The notes beneath the pieces are model-generated. The model worked only from the letters and a program-made list of their open reading frames with translations, did not search any database and had not been told where the DNA came from. Of a stretch of DNA of 64,000 bases, positions 17,096 to 24,702 are shown piece by piece. The DNA lies in contig NZ_OBDY01000004.1 in assembly GCF_900215205.1 (NCBI RefSeq), positions 292,348-356,347 on the forward strand, given 5' to 3'. Each line of letters starts with the position of its first letter. The first letter of the stretch is position 1. This stretch comes from Paractinoplanes atraurantiacus. GTDB taxonomy: Bacteria > Actinomycetota > Actinomycetes > Mycobacteriales > Micromonosporaceae. The translations under genes and the position numbers were made by a program.

Positions 17096-17982
17096 CGCGG
17101 AAAGGACTCGCGGATCGCGGCGTCGACCGGGCGGCCGGTGGGTGGCTCGACGAAGAGGTCGCTCAGGAACAGATCGGCGGCGTACGAAGGATTGACGCCC
17201 GACTCTTTGTGGGTCGCCTTCTGGAGAGCGCCACCGGCGCTCAGGGCGGCTTTCACCACGGCCGACGGCAAGTTCCGAACCGGCCTTTTGTGGTCGGCGA
17301 TGCGGGCGATCATCTCAGCCCATGACAGGTTTTCGTCGGCTATCGGGATGTCGTCGCCGCTGCGGGATTCGAGGGCGTCGACGGCCGTCTCGGCGACGTT
17401 TCGGGCGGTTGTCACGGCGGTGCCACCGGCCGGCGCCGCCAAAGGGAAACGGGAGCGGGTCCAGCGGTCGAGCGGGCCCGACCAATTGGGGAGGCGGTCG
17501 CCGGCGCGGCCGAAGACGAAAGGCAGTTCCAGCACGGCCACCGGCAAGTCGGGGCCGGCCGCGGCGCGGCCCTCTTGCGCTTGTTCGCGACGGCAGCGGA
17601 CGTACGTGTGACGCTCGACCAAACGCCACTGAGGAAGCAGCCGGTCGAAATACGTGTAGTACGAGCCCATTAGGACGCCGCGGGTCAGGCCCTCCTCGCG
17701 GGCCGCGGCGAAAAGGCGTACCACCGGATCGATCATGTCCCGCCGAAAGGCGGGGTAGATGGGCTTGGGCAACGGTTTCTGCTCGTCGGTGCGCGTGGCC
17801 AGGACCACGCCGTCGCAACCGGACAGAATGCGGCGCGGGTCATCGCTCTTGGCCTCGAAGACGTGGTCGACACCGGGGCGCGGACTGCGTGCCGCCGTCG
17901 TCGCCGTGTGCCCGCGCTCGCGCAGCACCTCCACCACATGAGCACCGATCAGGCCGCTTCCACCGACGACGAGAATTCGCAC
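17092..17982 (-). CDS. NAD-dependent epimerase/dehydratase family protein
   Basis: 296 residues. The N-terminal MRILVVGGSGLIGAHVVEVL is the GxxGxxG Rossmann motif of extended short-chain dehydrogenases. The downstream part keeps the atypical-SDR layout, with MGSYYTYFDR in place of the usual YxxxK catalytic pair and an AETAVDAL helix late in the protein. The lack of a clear YxxxK suggests a binding or isomerase-like role, or an atypical substrate. It is upstream of and overlaps the aldo/keto reductase, so a shared pathway is likely. No signal peptide. Confidence 0.8.
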   Translation of the reverse strand: MRILVVGGSGLIGAHVVEVLRERGHTATTAARSPRPGVDHVFEAKSDDPRRILSGCDGVVLATRTDEQKPLPKPIYPAFRRDMIDPVVRLFAAAREEGLTRGVLMGSYYTYFDRLLPQWRLVERHTYVRCRREQAQEGRAAAGPDLPVAVLELPFVFGRAGDRLPNWSGPLDRWTRSRFPLAAPAGGTAVTTARNVAETAVDALESRSGDDIPIADENLSWAEMIARIADHKRPVRNLPSAVVKAALSAGGALQKATHKESGVNPSYAADLFLSDLFVEPPTGRPVDAAIRESFPR

Positions 17983-18003
17983 GTACGCATCGTCGCGCGC
18001 CCG

Positions 18004-18741
18004 TCAAGCCTTCGGGTTCACCGCGTACAGGCAACCGGCGCTCTTGCCGACCAGGCGCAGACCGACCAGATCCCCGGCGCCCCAGGTCGCCTTCTTCGTG
18101 GTCAGCATCGGGTACATGATCTCGTACTTGTCGCTGATTTTCGGGTGGTCGAGGCCCACCGCGTGACCGATCTCGTGCATCAGCAACTGACCCGTGGTGC
18201 CGCCCCGGCCGGCCGCGAATCCGCGGGCCATCTTCTTGGTGAGGGTGGCGTTGAGGACGACGCGGCCCTCGGTCATGCTCCACGCCTGGGCGCCGGACGC
18301 GGTGAAGGCGCTGCGGGCCATGTAACCGCCCATTCCGGCGGTGGTGGTGGTCTTTCCGAGCATGCTGCTGTGCACGCCGGGAGTGACCCAGGAAATCACG
18401 ATCTCGGTGCCGGCGGGATAGACGCCGTTGTACCCCTTGTTCGCCGCGGGAATGGCGGTGGTCGTCCCGGCGTACCGGAAAGTCAGGCCCGTCGCCTTGG
18501 CGACGTTGGCGAAGGCCGTCTTCACCTCGGGCAGCGAGTTCTGCGGGGCGCGCGTGAGATTGACGCGGTAATCGATCGGACCGGCGCACGGATTCCAGCG
18601 GGCGACCGGCCCCTTGCCGTCGGTCTGGCTGAGCAGTTTGTAGGCCTTCGCGTTGCCCGCGGCCTGCGCGACGCCCGGCTGCATGATGATCAAGGGCAGG
18701 GCGGCGACGACGGCGAAGGCGGCACGGGACCAGCGAGGCAT
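18004..18741 (-). CDS. Secreted matrixin-like zinc metalloprotease
   Basis: 245 residues from the ATG at 18741 (GGAG seven bases upstream). Residues 1-27 are a Sec signal peptide ending AQA. The zinc motif HEIGHAVGLDH has His189, Glu190, His193 and His199, and a Met-turn candidate IMYPML follows at about 210, as in metzincins of the M10 matrixin group. Two cysteines (about 52 and 237) could form a disulfide. It should be exported and cleave extracellular proteins; the substrate is unknown. Relatives in actinobacteria often lack the vertebrate propeptide switch, and none is visible here. Confidence 0.85.
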   Translation of the reverse strand: MPRWSRAAFAVVAALPLIIMQPGVAQAAGNAKAYKLLSQTDGKGPVARWNPCAGPIDYRVNLTRAPQNSLPEVKTAFANVAKATGLTFRYAGTTTAIPAANKGYNGVYPAGTEIVISWVTPGVHSSMLGKTTTTAGMGGYMARSAFTASGAQAWSMTEGRVVLNATLTKKMARGFAAGRGGTTGQLLMHEIGHAVGLDHPKISDKYEIMYPMLTTKKATWGAGDLVGLRLVGKSAGCLYAVNPKA

Positions 18742-18878
18742 GGGGGACTCCGATTCTGGGACGGACCCCGAAGATCGGCAGCTCAGGCCCCGATCCGAGT
18801 TGCCGTTCGGTAGTTGTCCACAGGCCCCGCACGATCTTCCGCGGCTTCGGTACTGTCGGGCGATCGAACGGAGGTCAA

Positions 18879-20066
18879 ATGCGCAGAAACAGTGATGAAA
18901 CACGCCCGCAGTTGGCCGACGAGACCGTCGACCAGGCGGTCCAGGCCGCCCGCGCCGGCCGGCTGCACGAGCTCGAACACCGCCTGATGCTGCTCACCGG
19001 CCCCCTCGGCGAGCAGGAAGTCAACCGCGCCCTGCTCACCGCGCTGCTCGGCGCCGTCCAGCGCTGCTGGAGCCAGGGCTGGCAGCCCGCCGAGCTGGCC
19101 CGGTGCGCCCGCCGCGACCATTCGGCGCGCCACGCCAAGCTGATGGGCGACGCGATCGCCGCCGAGATGCGCGCCCACGCGGCGGCCACCACCGACCACA
19201 GGTGGCAGGCGCAGATCAGCGACCTCGGGGCCACGGTCTGGTGGAAACACGACGACCTCTACCTGAGCGAGTGGGCCGAGCGGGAATCCCTCCCCCGCCT
19301 GACCGCGATCGTCACCGTGATCGAGGCGCTGTGCCTGCTCGCGTCCCTGCCCCCGATCGAGCAGATCATCCCGCCGCCGGGCGCGCCGTCGTCACCGGTG
19401 GCGGCGGCCGACCTCGACCAGCGCACGCTGGGCAAGGTGCGCGCCCTGCTGGCCAAGGCGGAGTCCACGGACTTCCCCGAGGAGGCCGAGGCGTGCACGG
19501 CCAAGGCGCAGGAGCTGATGGCCCGCCACCGCATCGACCACGCCCTGCTGACCGCGAAAAGCGGCAGGCGGGACAGGCCGGCCAGCCTGAGGGTGGCCGT
19601 CGACAGCCCGTACGAGGCCCCGAAAACCCTGCTCCTGCAGGTGGTCGCCGAGGCCAACAGCTGCCGCGCGGTGTGGACGAAAAGGTTCGGCTTCTCCACC
19701 CTGATCGGCTTCCCGACCGACCTCGACGCCACCGAGATCCTGTTCACGTCCCTGCTGGTCCAGGCCACCAGGGCGATGACACACGAGCGTTCAAGCGCCC
19801 GCTCCTTCCGCCAGTCGTTCCTGACGGCCTACGCCTCCCGCATAGGCGAACGCCTGAAGGCGGCCGTGCAGGAGGTGACCCCATCGGCCGACCTGCTGCC
19901 GGTGCTGGCCGCCCGAGACGACGAGGTCAGATCCGAGGTGGACAAACAGTTCCCCCAGTTGACCCACAGAACAACAACGGTAAGCAACCGAGCGGGTTGG
20001 CTCTCAGGCCGAGCCGCCGCCGACAGAGCCGCCTTGCACGGCCGCCACGAGGTGACAAACACCTGA
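18879..20066 (+). CDS. DUF2786 domain-containing protein, copy 1
   Basis: 395 residues, ATG with GGAGG five bases upstream. The central LGKVRALLAKAESTDFPEEAE, then a TAKAQELMARHRID helix pair, is the DUF2786 signature. The C-terminal domain contains FGFSTLIGFPTDLDATEILF and a helix-rich SFRQSFLTAYASRIGERL segment that accompanies DUF2786 (DUF7168-type) in actinobacteria. The N-terminal 150 residues are Arg/Ala-rich helices specific to this subgroup. Function is unknown. A clear paralogue occurs at 52699-53775 with the same three-part layout. It precedes the toxin island by 37 bases but shows no overlap with it. Confidence 0.85.
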   Translation: MRRNSDETRPQLADETVDQAVQAARAGRLHELEHRLMLLTGPLGEQEVNRALLTALLGAVQRCWSQGWQPAELARCARRDHSARHAKLMGDAIAAEMRAHAAATTDHRWQAQISDLGATVWWKHDDLYLSEWAERESLPRLTAIVTVIEALCLLASLPPIEQIIPPPGAPSSPVAAADLDQRTLGKVRALLAKAESTDFPEEAEACTAKAQELMARHRIDHALLTAKSGRRDRPASLRVAVDSPYEAPKTLLLQVVAEANSCRAVWTKRFGFSTLIGFPTDLDATEILFTSLLVQATRAMTHERSSARSFRQSFLTAYASRIGERLKAAVQEVTPSADLLPVLAARDDEVRSEVDKQFPQLTHRTTTVSNRAGWLSGRAAADRAALHGRHEVTNT

Positions 20067-20103
20067 CCAGATAGATGGACGTCCCTTGTTAGCGTCGGGA
20101 GCC

Positions 20104-20814
20104 ATGACCGCCAAACCCAAGTCGCCGGGCGGCGGTGATTCCCCACATCGCGCGAGGGGCCCCGGCTCACACAGCGCCGAAAGCGTGGCCGGCGCCCAGA
20201 ATGCGGTGGCGTCCGCCATCCAGGCGGGCACCCCCCATCCCGACGGAGCCGGCGCCATTGCGGCCCGAGCCACGCCGGATACGAGCGACCCCGAACTCAG
20301 TCGCGTCATGGACGTCTACGAGAGGCTCGGCGCAGACCCACCCCGGTTCAGAATCTCGGCGAACGACGCCGCCCATGAGGGACACGGCGCCCACACCATC
20401 GAACGGCACGGCTCACAGATCCCCCTCGAACGAGCAGACCCCGGCTCGGACATCCGGACGGTCGAAGGACGAATCTACGGCGACGATCCCTGGGGAAAGA
20501 CCGAGAACAAGTCGTTCAAATGGGACGACCCGACGATCATGACCCGAGAGGTCAACGAACACGTCCAGCGGAACTGGGAGGCCATCCGCAGCGACCTGGC
20601 ACTGAAAGGCTTCTACGAGGGAACCTACGAAGCCGGGCATCGCGTCGGCCACGGCTACTACAACAGCGGGATGTTCGGCTTCGGGCCACGTCAGGCCGAG
20701 TACGCGACGGTCAGCCGTGTCGTCGTCCGCATTCGGCTCGCGCCCGGATCGGATCCACCCGAGCCGTTCCTCGTCACGGCGTTCCCTTCCGGTTTCCCGA
20801 CGCAGCTAGGGTGA
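20104..20814 (+). CDS. Putative polymorphic-toxin RNase (CdiA-CT RNase A-like)
   Basis: 236 residues, ATG at 20104 with GGGAG three bases upstream. The C-terminal half resembles the RNase A-like BECR-fold toxin domain of contact-dependent inhibition systems: GHGAHTIERHG (catalytic-type His and Arg-His), a helix with MTREVNEHVQRNWEAIRSDL, and a final strand FLVTAFPSG. The N-terminal 75 residues are low-complexity and lack a WXG, LXG or signal domain, so export must depend on another protein or the gene is a cassette. Three tandem paralogous small genes begin five bases downstream, which supports a toxin-immunity reading. Catalytic activity and target are inferred. Confidence 0.6.
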   Translation: MTAKPKSPGGGDSPHRARGPGSHSAESVAGAQNAVASAIQAGTPHPDGAGAIAARATPDTSDPELSRVMDVYERLGADPPRFRISANDAAHEGHGAHTIERHGSQIPLERADPGSDIRTVEGRIYGDDPWGKTENKSFKWDDPTIMTREVNEHVQRNWEAIRSDLALKGFYEGTYEAGHRVGHGYYNSGMFGFGPRQAEYATVSRVVVRIRLAPGSDPPEPFLVTAFPSGFPTQLG

Positions 20815-20818
20815 GGTC

Positions 20819-21187
20819 GTGGACTCGTCTCAGCTCCCCGAGCCCCTCCGCGCGCGCATGGCGGAGCAGGCTTCCCGCTCGTCGCTGGAGAAGGTCCGTT
20901 CGCTGATTCGCGGCCACGTCGCCGACACCGACGGCATCGACGAGGTCCGCTCCCAGCTCCGGATGACGGCGGCGCACACCACGACGTACCTACGGCAGGA
21001 TCTCGACGCCATCGACGCGGTCCTCACCGAGCCGCTGCCGCCGAACACGTTGCTCTACCTCGTAGCCGGTGACGGCGGCTGGCCGCTGGACGACGACCCG
21101 ACCGACGCCGGCGCGTCCGCCTTCCTCCGCGAGCTGGCCCGGATGATCCGCGAGATCATCGACGAGGCCGAGCGAGCACGGCACTGA
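20819..21187 (+). CDS. Probable immunity protein, paralogue 1 of 3
   Basis: 122 residues starting at a GTG five bases after the toxin stop, with GGGTGAGG just upstream. It is a soluble helical protein: LPEPLRARMAEQ, then SLEKVRSLIRGHVADTDGIDEV, a long helix with LRQDLDAIDAVLTEPLP, and LYLVAGDGGWPLDDDPTD. The following two genes encode clear paralogues with the same block order, so the immunity gene has been duplicated in place. Role inferred from position immediately after a toxin; the family itself is not recognised. Confidence 0.6.
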   Translation: MDSSQLPEPLRARMAEQASRSSLEKVRSLIRGHVADTDGIDEVRSQLRMTAAHTTTYLRQDLDAIDAVLTEPLPPNTLLYLVAGDGGWPLDDDPTDAGASAFLRELARMIREIIDEAERARH

Positions 21188-21195
21188 CGCGCCGC

Positions 21196-21522
21196 ATGAC
21201 GGAGCCCGGCGCTGGTCGTTCGATGGAGAAGGTGCGCCTGTTCCTGGGCATCGAGGTAGCCGACGCCGCGAGCCTCGACGAGGTTCGCTGGGAGGCCCAG
21301 CAGGTCGCTCTGACCACGACGCGGGGTGTCCGCCAGGACCTGACCGCGATCGAGTCGGTCCTGGCGGAGCAGCACGCACCCGGCGCCCTGCTCCACCTCG
21401 TCGAGGGGTACGGCAACCGGCGCCTCCCGGAGAGCACGGACGAGGCCGCCGCGGCCTTCCTCGCTCAGGTCGCCGGGATTCTCCGGTCGGTGATCGCCGA
21501 GGCCGAACAGCGGACCACATGA
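21196..21522 (+). CDS. Probable immunity protein, paralogue 2 of 3
   Basis: 108 residues, eight bases after the previous stop. It lacks the N-terminal LPExLRARxAE block of its two paralogues, but keeps SMEKVRLFLGIEVADAASLDEV, RQDLTAIESVLAEQ, LLHLVEGYGNR and the C-terminal LRSVIAEAE helix. It overlaps the next gene by four bases (ATGA). Divergence from paralogues 1 and 3 suggests either different toxin variants recognised or drift after duplication. Confidence 0.55.
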   Translation: MTEPGAGRSMEKVRLFLGIEVADAASLDEVRWEAQQVALTTTRGVRQDLTAIESVLAEQHAPGALLHLVEGYGNRRLPESTDEAAAAFLAQVAGILRSVIAEAEQRTT

Positions 21523-21884
21523 CCGACATCGGCAGCTCCGGCCTCCCCGAATCGCTTCGGGCGCGTATCGCGGAGCGGTCGGCGCTCTCGCCCATCGACA
21601 AGGTGCGCGCGCTTCTGCACGGCTACGTCCACGACGCGGACAGCTTCGACGAAGTCCGCGAGGAGCTTCGGGACACGGCGGAGACCAGCACGCTCTTCCT
21701 CGAGCAATATCTGGTCGCCTTGGAGACCATCCTGTCCGAGCCCCAGCCCGAGGGAACGCTTCTCCGTCTCGTTGCCGGCGACGGCAACCGTGGTCTCGAC
21801 GACCCGACGGACGCCTCGGCCGCCGCGTACCTCCGCCGGCTCCTCGAGACTCTCCGCTCGGTGATCGCCTCGGCGAAGGGGTAG
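21519..21884 (+). CDS. Probable immunity protein, paralogue 3 of 3
   Basis: 121 residues, overlapping the preceding gene by four bases. It shares the LPESLRARIAERSALSPIDKV start with paralogue 1 and the TLLRLVAGDGNRG and LRSVIASA blocks with both. The three genes are tightly spaced and colinear with the toxin, so they should be co-transcribed. It is followed after 25 bases by the YbaB-like gene of the secretion-linked module. Confidence 0.58.
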   Translation: MTDIGSSGLPESLRARIAERSALSPIDKVRALLHGYVHDADSFDEVREELRDTAETSTLFLEQYLVALETILSEPQPEGTLLRLVAGDGNRGLDDPTDASAAAYLRRLLETLRSVIASAKG

Positions 21885-21909
21885 CACCCAGCCCGTAGCA
21901 TCCATAGGC

Positions 21910-22293
21910 ATGACTGGCGCTCTCGGTGAAAGCGACTTCCTCACCCCCGAAAGCTCGCGCGCCTATCTACAGGACTGGAAGCAGCGCATCGACCGGAATG
22001 CCGCCAATGCGCAAGCCATGAGTGATCGGCTCGGTGAGCTGCGTACCACCGGGCGGGACGGCAACGACCTCGTTGAAGTCACCATCGACGCCTCCGGTGT
22101 TCTGCGGGACATTCAGTTCACCGACCGGATCCACCGCTTCGCGCCTGACGTCGTCGGGCGGGCCGTCATGGCCGCCCTGCGCGAGGCGAAACACGAGGCC
22201 ACCAGGCAGAGCCAGGCGATCATTGTGGACACTGTCGGGCCTGACTCTCTGGCCGGGCGGGTCATCGGGGAACGGCTGGAAGATCATGGCTGA
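21910..22293 (+). CDS. YbaB/EbfC family protein (type VII secretion-associated type)
   Basis: 127 residues. LVEVTIDASGVLRDIQFTDR and the RAVMAALREAKHEATR helix match the YbaB/EbfC fold. The long N-terminal helix (DWKQRIDRNAANAQAMSDRL) and absence of the recR/dnaX context point to the divergent group that accompanies WXG100 genes in actinobacteria, comparable in position to EspL. It overlaps the EspC-like gene by eight bases. It probably acts as a chaperone or partner of the secreted substrates rather than as a nucleoid protein. Confidence 0.7.
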   Translation: MTGALGESDFLTPESSRAYLQDWKQRIDRNAANAQAMSDRLGELRTTGRDGNDLVEVTIDASGVLRDIQFTDRIHRFAPDVVGRAVMAALREAKHEATRQSQAIIVDTVGPDSLAGRVIGERLEDHG

Positions 22294-22597
22294 CGGCTTC
22301 TCGGTCGACGCCGAGCAGATCAGGGGGCACGCGGCCAAGGTCGACGCCGTTCAGGAGCGGTTCGCCGCGGTCAAGGCGGCCAGTTCCGCCATCACTCAGG
22401 ACGACGCCGCGTACGGCCTGCTCTGCGGCTGGATCTCCGGCATCCTGGAGTCGCGGCACGCGCGGCAGGACCAGTTGATCGCGTACGTCGAGGAGAACCT
22501 GCGTCTCGCCGGCGACGCCCTGCGGCAGACCGGCGCCGGCTACGACCAGGCCGACGATGCCGCCGCCCAGCGGCTGCGAAAGGCGGGCAACCTGTGA
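22286..22597 (+). CDS. EspC-like type VII secretion target
   Basis: 103 residues. FSVDAEQIRGHAAKVDAVQERF opens the protein, as in the ESX-1 secretion-associated EspC family (helical hairpins exported by type VII systems). The C-terminal half is a second long helix (RQDQLIAYVEENLRLAGDAL) ending YDQADDAAAQRLR, which is close to a YxxxD-type export signal. It overlaps its neighbours by eight and four bases, so YbaB-like, EspC-like and WXG-like genes are one transcription unit. No ESX core genes (EccC, EccD, MycP) occur in the window. Confidence 0.7.
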   Translation: MADGFSVDAEQIRGHAAKVDAVQERFAAVKAASSAITQDDAAYGLLCGWISGILESRHARQDQLIAYVEENLRLAGDALRQTGAGYDQADDAAAQRLRKAGNL

Positions 22598-23292
22598 GCA
22601 CCTCGCTGGTGGCCAACGTCATCAACCCCGGCGGCAGCACCACCGGCGCCTCGCTCGTCGACAGCTTCCAGGGCCTGCACCAGTCCGTGAGCAGCGGCAA
22701 CTGGATCGACGGCGCCCTGGCCGGCGGCGCTTTCGCCCTCGAGGCCACCGCCACCGTGCTCGACCCTTTCAGCGCCCTGCTGGCCAACGGCCTCGGCTGG
22801 GCCATGGAATATTTCGAGCCGCTCCGCGAGGTCCTCGACAAGCTGGCCGGCATCCCCGACCGCGTAGCCTCCCACGCCGCCACCTGGCAGAACATCTCCG
22901 GCGAACTCCAGTCGATGTCCGCCGACCTGCGGGGCCACCTGGCCGCCGACCTCCCCGACTGGCAGGGCCCGGCCGCCACCACCTACCAGTCCTTGATGGC
23001 CAACAACGTCGACGCGCTCGGCGGCCTGAGCGTCCTCGCCGCCACCATGTCCTCCGCCACCGAGGCCGCCGGCAACCTGGTCACCTTCACCCGCGACATC
23101 GTCCGCGACCTCATAGCCGACCTGGTCGCCCGCGTCATCGTCTGGGCCGCCGAGGCGCTACTGGTGATCACCATCCCCATCGTCGCCGCCCAGATAGCCT
23201 CAGCCGTCGTCAAATGGGCCGGCCGCATCCTCGGCTACACCACAGCCCTCATCACCAGCCTCACCAACCTGACCCGCTTGATGCAGGGCTGA
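22594..23292 (+). CDS. WXG100-superfamily protein with C-terminal hydrophobic region
   Basis: 232 residues from a GTG overlapping the previous stop. It contains a WXG motif (Trp113-Gln-Gly115 in LPDWQGPAATTYQSL) between two long helices, as in large actinobacterial type VII substrates. An Ala-rich N-terminal segment and a hydrophobic stretch (about 178-203, VIVWAAEALLVITIPIVAAQIA) may insert in membranes. Usually such proteins carry a C-terminal toxin domain; here the frame ends and the toxin-like domain follows in a separate gene 159 bases downstream. Confidence 0.7.
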   Translation: MSTSLVANVINPGGSTTGASLVDSFQGLHQSVSSGNWIDGALAGGAFALEATATVLDPFSALLANGLGWAMEYFEPLREVLDKLAGIPDRVASHAATWQNISGELQSMSADLRGHLAADLPDWQGPAATTYQSLMANNVDALGGLSVLAATMSSATEAAGNLVTFTRDIVRDLIADLVARVIVWAAEALLVITIPIVAAQIASAVVKWAGRILGYTTALITSLTNLTRLMQG

Positions 23293-23385
23293 AAAACCAC
23301 ACCGCAGAGGTACGGGATCAGCCACTCCCCGCCAAAGCCCACGCAGAACCCGCCATAAAGCGCGACCTCCGAGCAACGAACGGCC

Positions 23386-23406
23386 ATAACGCGCCTTTCG
23401 CGTTAT
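23386..23406 (+). terminator. Hairpin between WXG gene and second toxin gene
   Basis: ATAACGCG and CGCGTTAT form an eight-base perfect stem with a five-base loop in the 159-base gap. No U-tract follows. It may attenuate transcription between the secretion module and the downstream toxin pair. Confidence 0.4.
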
Positions 23407-23451
23407 TGCATGGCCGGGCCAATCCCACGCCCGCCACGAGGAGCAAGCTCC

Positions 23452-23982
23452 ATGCCAAAACGGAAAGGACCGGACGACAACGACGGGCCAACGCCGCACG
23501 GCCGGGGCGGCGACCCCGACAACGTATCCGCTGCCGAGGAGCACCTCGCGGCCAAGGCGGCGCAAGGCCGGGCCGGCTCCGGCGAACGCCGATCCGGCCC
23601 CGACGATTCGGCGGCGATCGAGACCGCGGGCATCGATCCCACGGCGGCACGGGCATTCGTCGACAACATCACCGAGAATCCCCGCTCGCTGGTCGGACGC
23701 TCGGCGGAGGACATCGCCGACCATTTCACCGCGGCCGGGTTTCCGGCCAGCACCGTGCGAACCCAGAGAAGGGGCACTTCCGGCAACGCCGTGCAGGTAC
23801 GCATCCACAACCACCCCGAGATCACTAACATCCAGGTACATCCCGGCGGTGGCCGCCACACGCCCGAGGGTTCCCCATATTGGAAGATCTCGACGAGTAC
23901 GGCGGGCAAGACCTGGGTCGTTCCGGGGAACTTCCGTGGCGCCGATGAGCTGGGCGGGAAAGTGGTTCGCTATGACGAATAA
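23452..23982 (+). CDS. Toxin-like protein with polymorphic-toxin C-terminal domain
   Basis: 176 residues; the ATG at 23452 is preceded by GAGGAG at eight bases. The first 60 residues are charged and low-complexity (KRKGPDDND, GRGGDPDN). The remainder contains a helical ARAFVDNITENPRSLVGRS region and a C-terminal beta domain with VRIHNHPEITNIQVHPGGGR and YWKISTSTAGKTWVV. Such NIQVHPGGGRH...YKISTST endings recur at the C-termini of polymorphic toxins and phage-related proteins; enzymatic activity is not assigned. The overlapping downstream gene is the natural candidate for immunity. Confidence 0.55.
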   Translation: MPKRKGPDDNDGPTPHGRGGDPDNVSAAEEHLAAKAAQGRAGSGERRSGPDDSAAIETAGIDPTAARAFVDNITENPRSLVGRSAEDIADHFTAAGFPASTVRTQRRGTSGNAVQVRIHNHPEITNIQVHPGGGRHTPEGSPYWKISTSTAGKTWVVPGNFRGADELGGKVVRYDE

Positions 23983-24679
23983 GCTGTTCAAGATCGATCG
24001 GGTGCGTTCGGTGGAAGAGGCCGTCGAGGTCGACCGGCTGGGGGCCGACCTGATCGGGGTGGCGATCGATCGTGATCCCCGGTTCGACGACGGGCGCTAT
24101 GTCCGGGCCGAGGAGGTCGCCTCGATCGCGGCGGCGGTTCGGCAGGCCGAGGTTGTTGTGATGATGGACTTGCTCGACGATCCGGGGCGCGTTCTAGACA
24201 TCGTTCGGATGGCCGAGGTGCGTTCCGTGCAGCCGATCGCCGGGCGGATTCCGCCGCTCGCCGTTCGGGGGGCCCTGCGGGAGATCGGGGTCGGCATCGT
24301 CTACGGCGGGATCGAGATCGCGCACGATGACGCGCCCGAATGGGTGTTCGACCTGCACGATGCGACACCGCAGCTTGATGTGGAGTTCTTCCAGGTCGAT
24401 CTGTTGCCGGAGTATCGGGACTCGTGGGCGTTCCTGCGCGATCGGTCGCCGGAATTTCCCGAGGAGTTTCAGGTCGCCGATCTGAACGCGTTCGCTCGGG
24501 ATCGGCCGTTGCTGATAGGGCTCGACTTCACCGTGGACAACATCGGGGAGATCTCGGCGGCGCTTCCGGAGGTCCGGGGGTTCGCCGTGACGATTGGGGA
24601 TGGCGCTACGCGGTCCGGGGTGCACTCACACTCGTACAACCAAAGCCTGAAGGTTCTGCAAGCGAGGCCGCGAGCCTGA
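23972..24679 (+). CDS. TrpF-like TIM-barrel protein, candidate immunity protein
   Basis: 235 residues; its ATG lies 11 bases inside the toxin-like gene, so the two are translationally coupled. The sequence resembles phosphoribosylanthranilate isomerase: KIDRVRSVEEAVEVDRLGAD for the first strand and helix, VRSVQPIAGRIPP where TrpF has its VQLHG strand, and LLIGLDFTVDNIGEI before GFAVTIGDGA, matching the GGLTPxNV and GVDVSSG region. The TrpF catalytic Cys is replaced by Arg near residue 8 and the phosphate-binding glycines are changed, so catalysis of the tryptophan step is unlikely. No trp gene is nearby. A neutralising partner for the toxin is the best contextual guess. Confidence 0.6.
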   Translation: MTNKLFKIDRVRSVEEAVEVDRLGADLIGVAIDRDPRFDDGRYVRAEEVASIAAAVRQAEVVVMMDLLDDPGRVLDIVRMAEVRSVQPIAGRIPPLAVRGALREIGVGIVYGGIEIAHDDAPEWVFDLHDATPQLDVEFFQVDLLPEYRDSWAFLRDRSPEFPEEFQVADLNAFARDRPLLIGLDFTVDNIGEISAALPEVRGFAVTIGDGATRSGVHSHSYNQSLKVLQARPRA

Positions 24680-24695
24680 GAAGGGCGCGGCCTCG
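24663..24695. terminator. Convergent terminator hairpin
   Basis: CGAGGCCGCG and CGCGGCCTCG form a 10-bp stem with a 13-base loop, spanning the stop of the TrpF-like gene and the end of the convergent deacetylase-transferase gene. Confidence 0.6.
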
Positions 24696-24702
24696 TGTGA
24701 TG

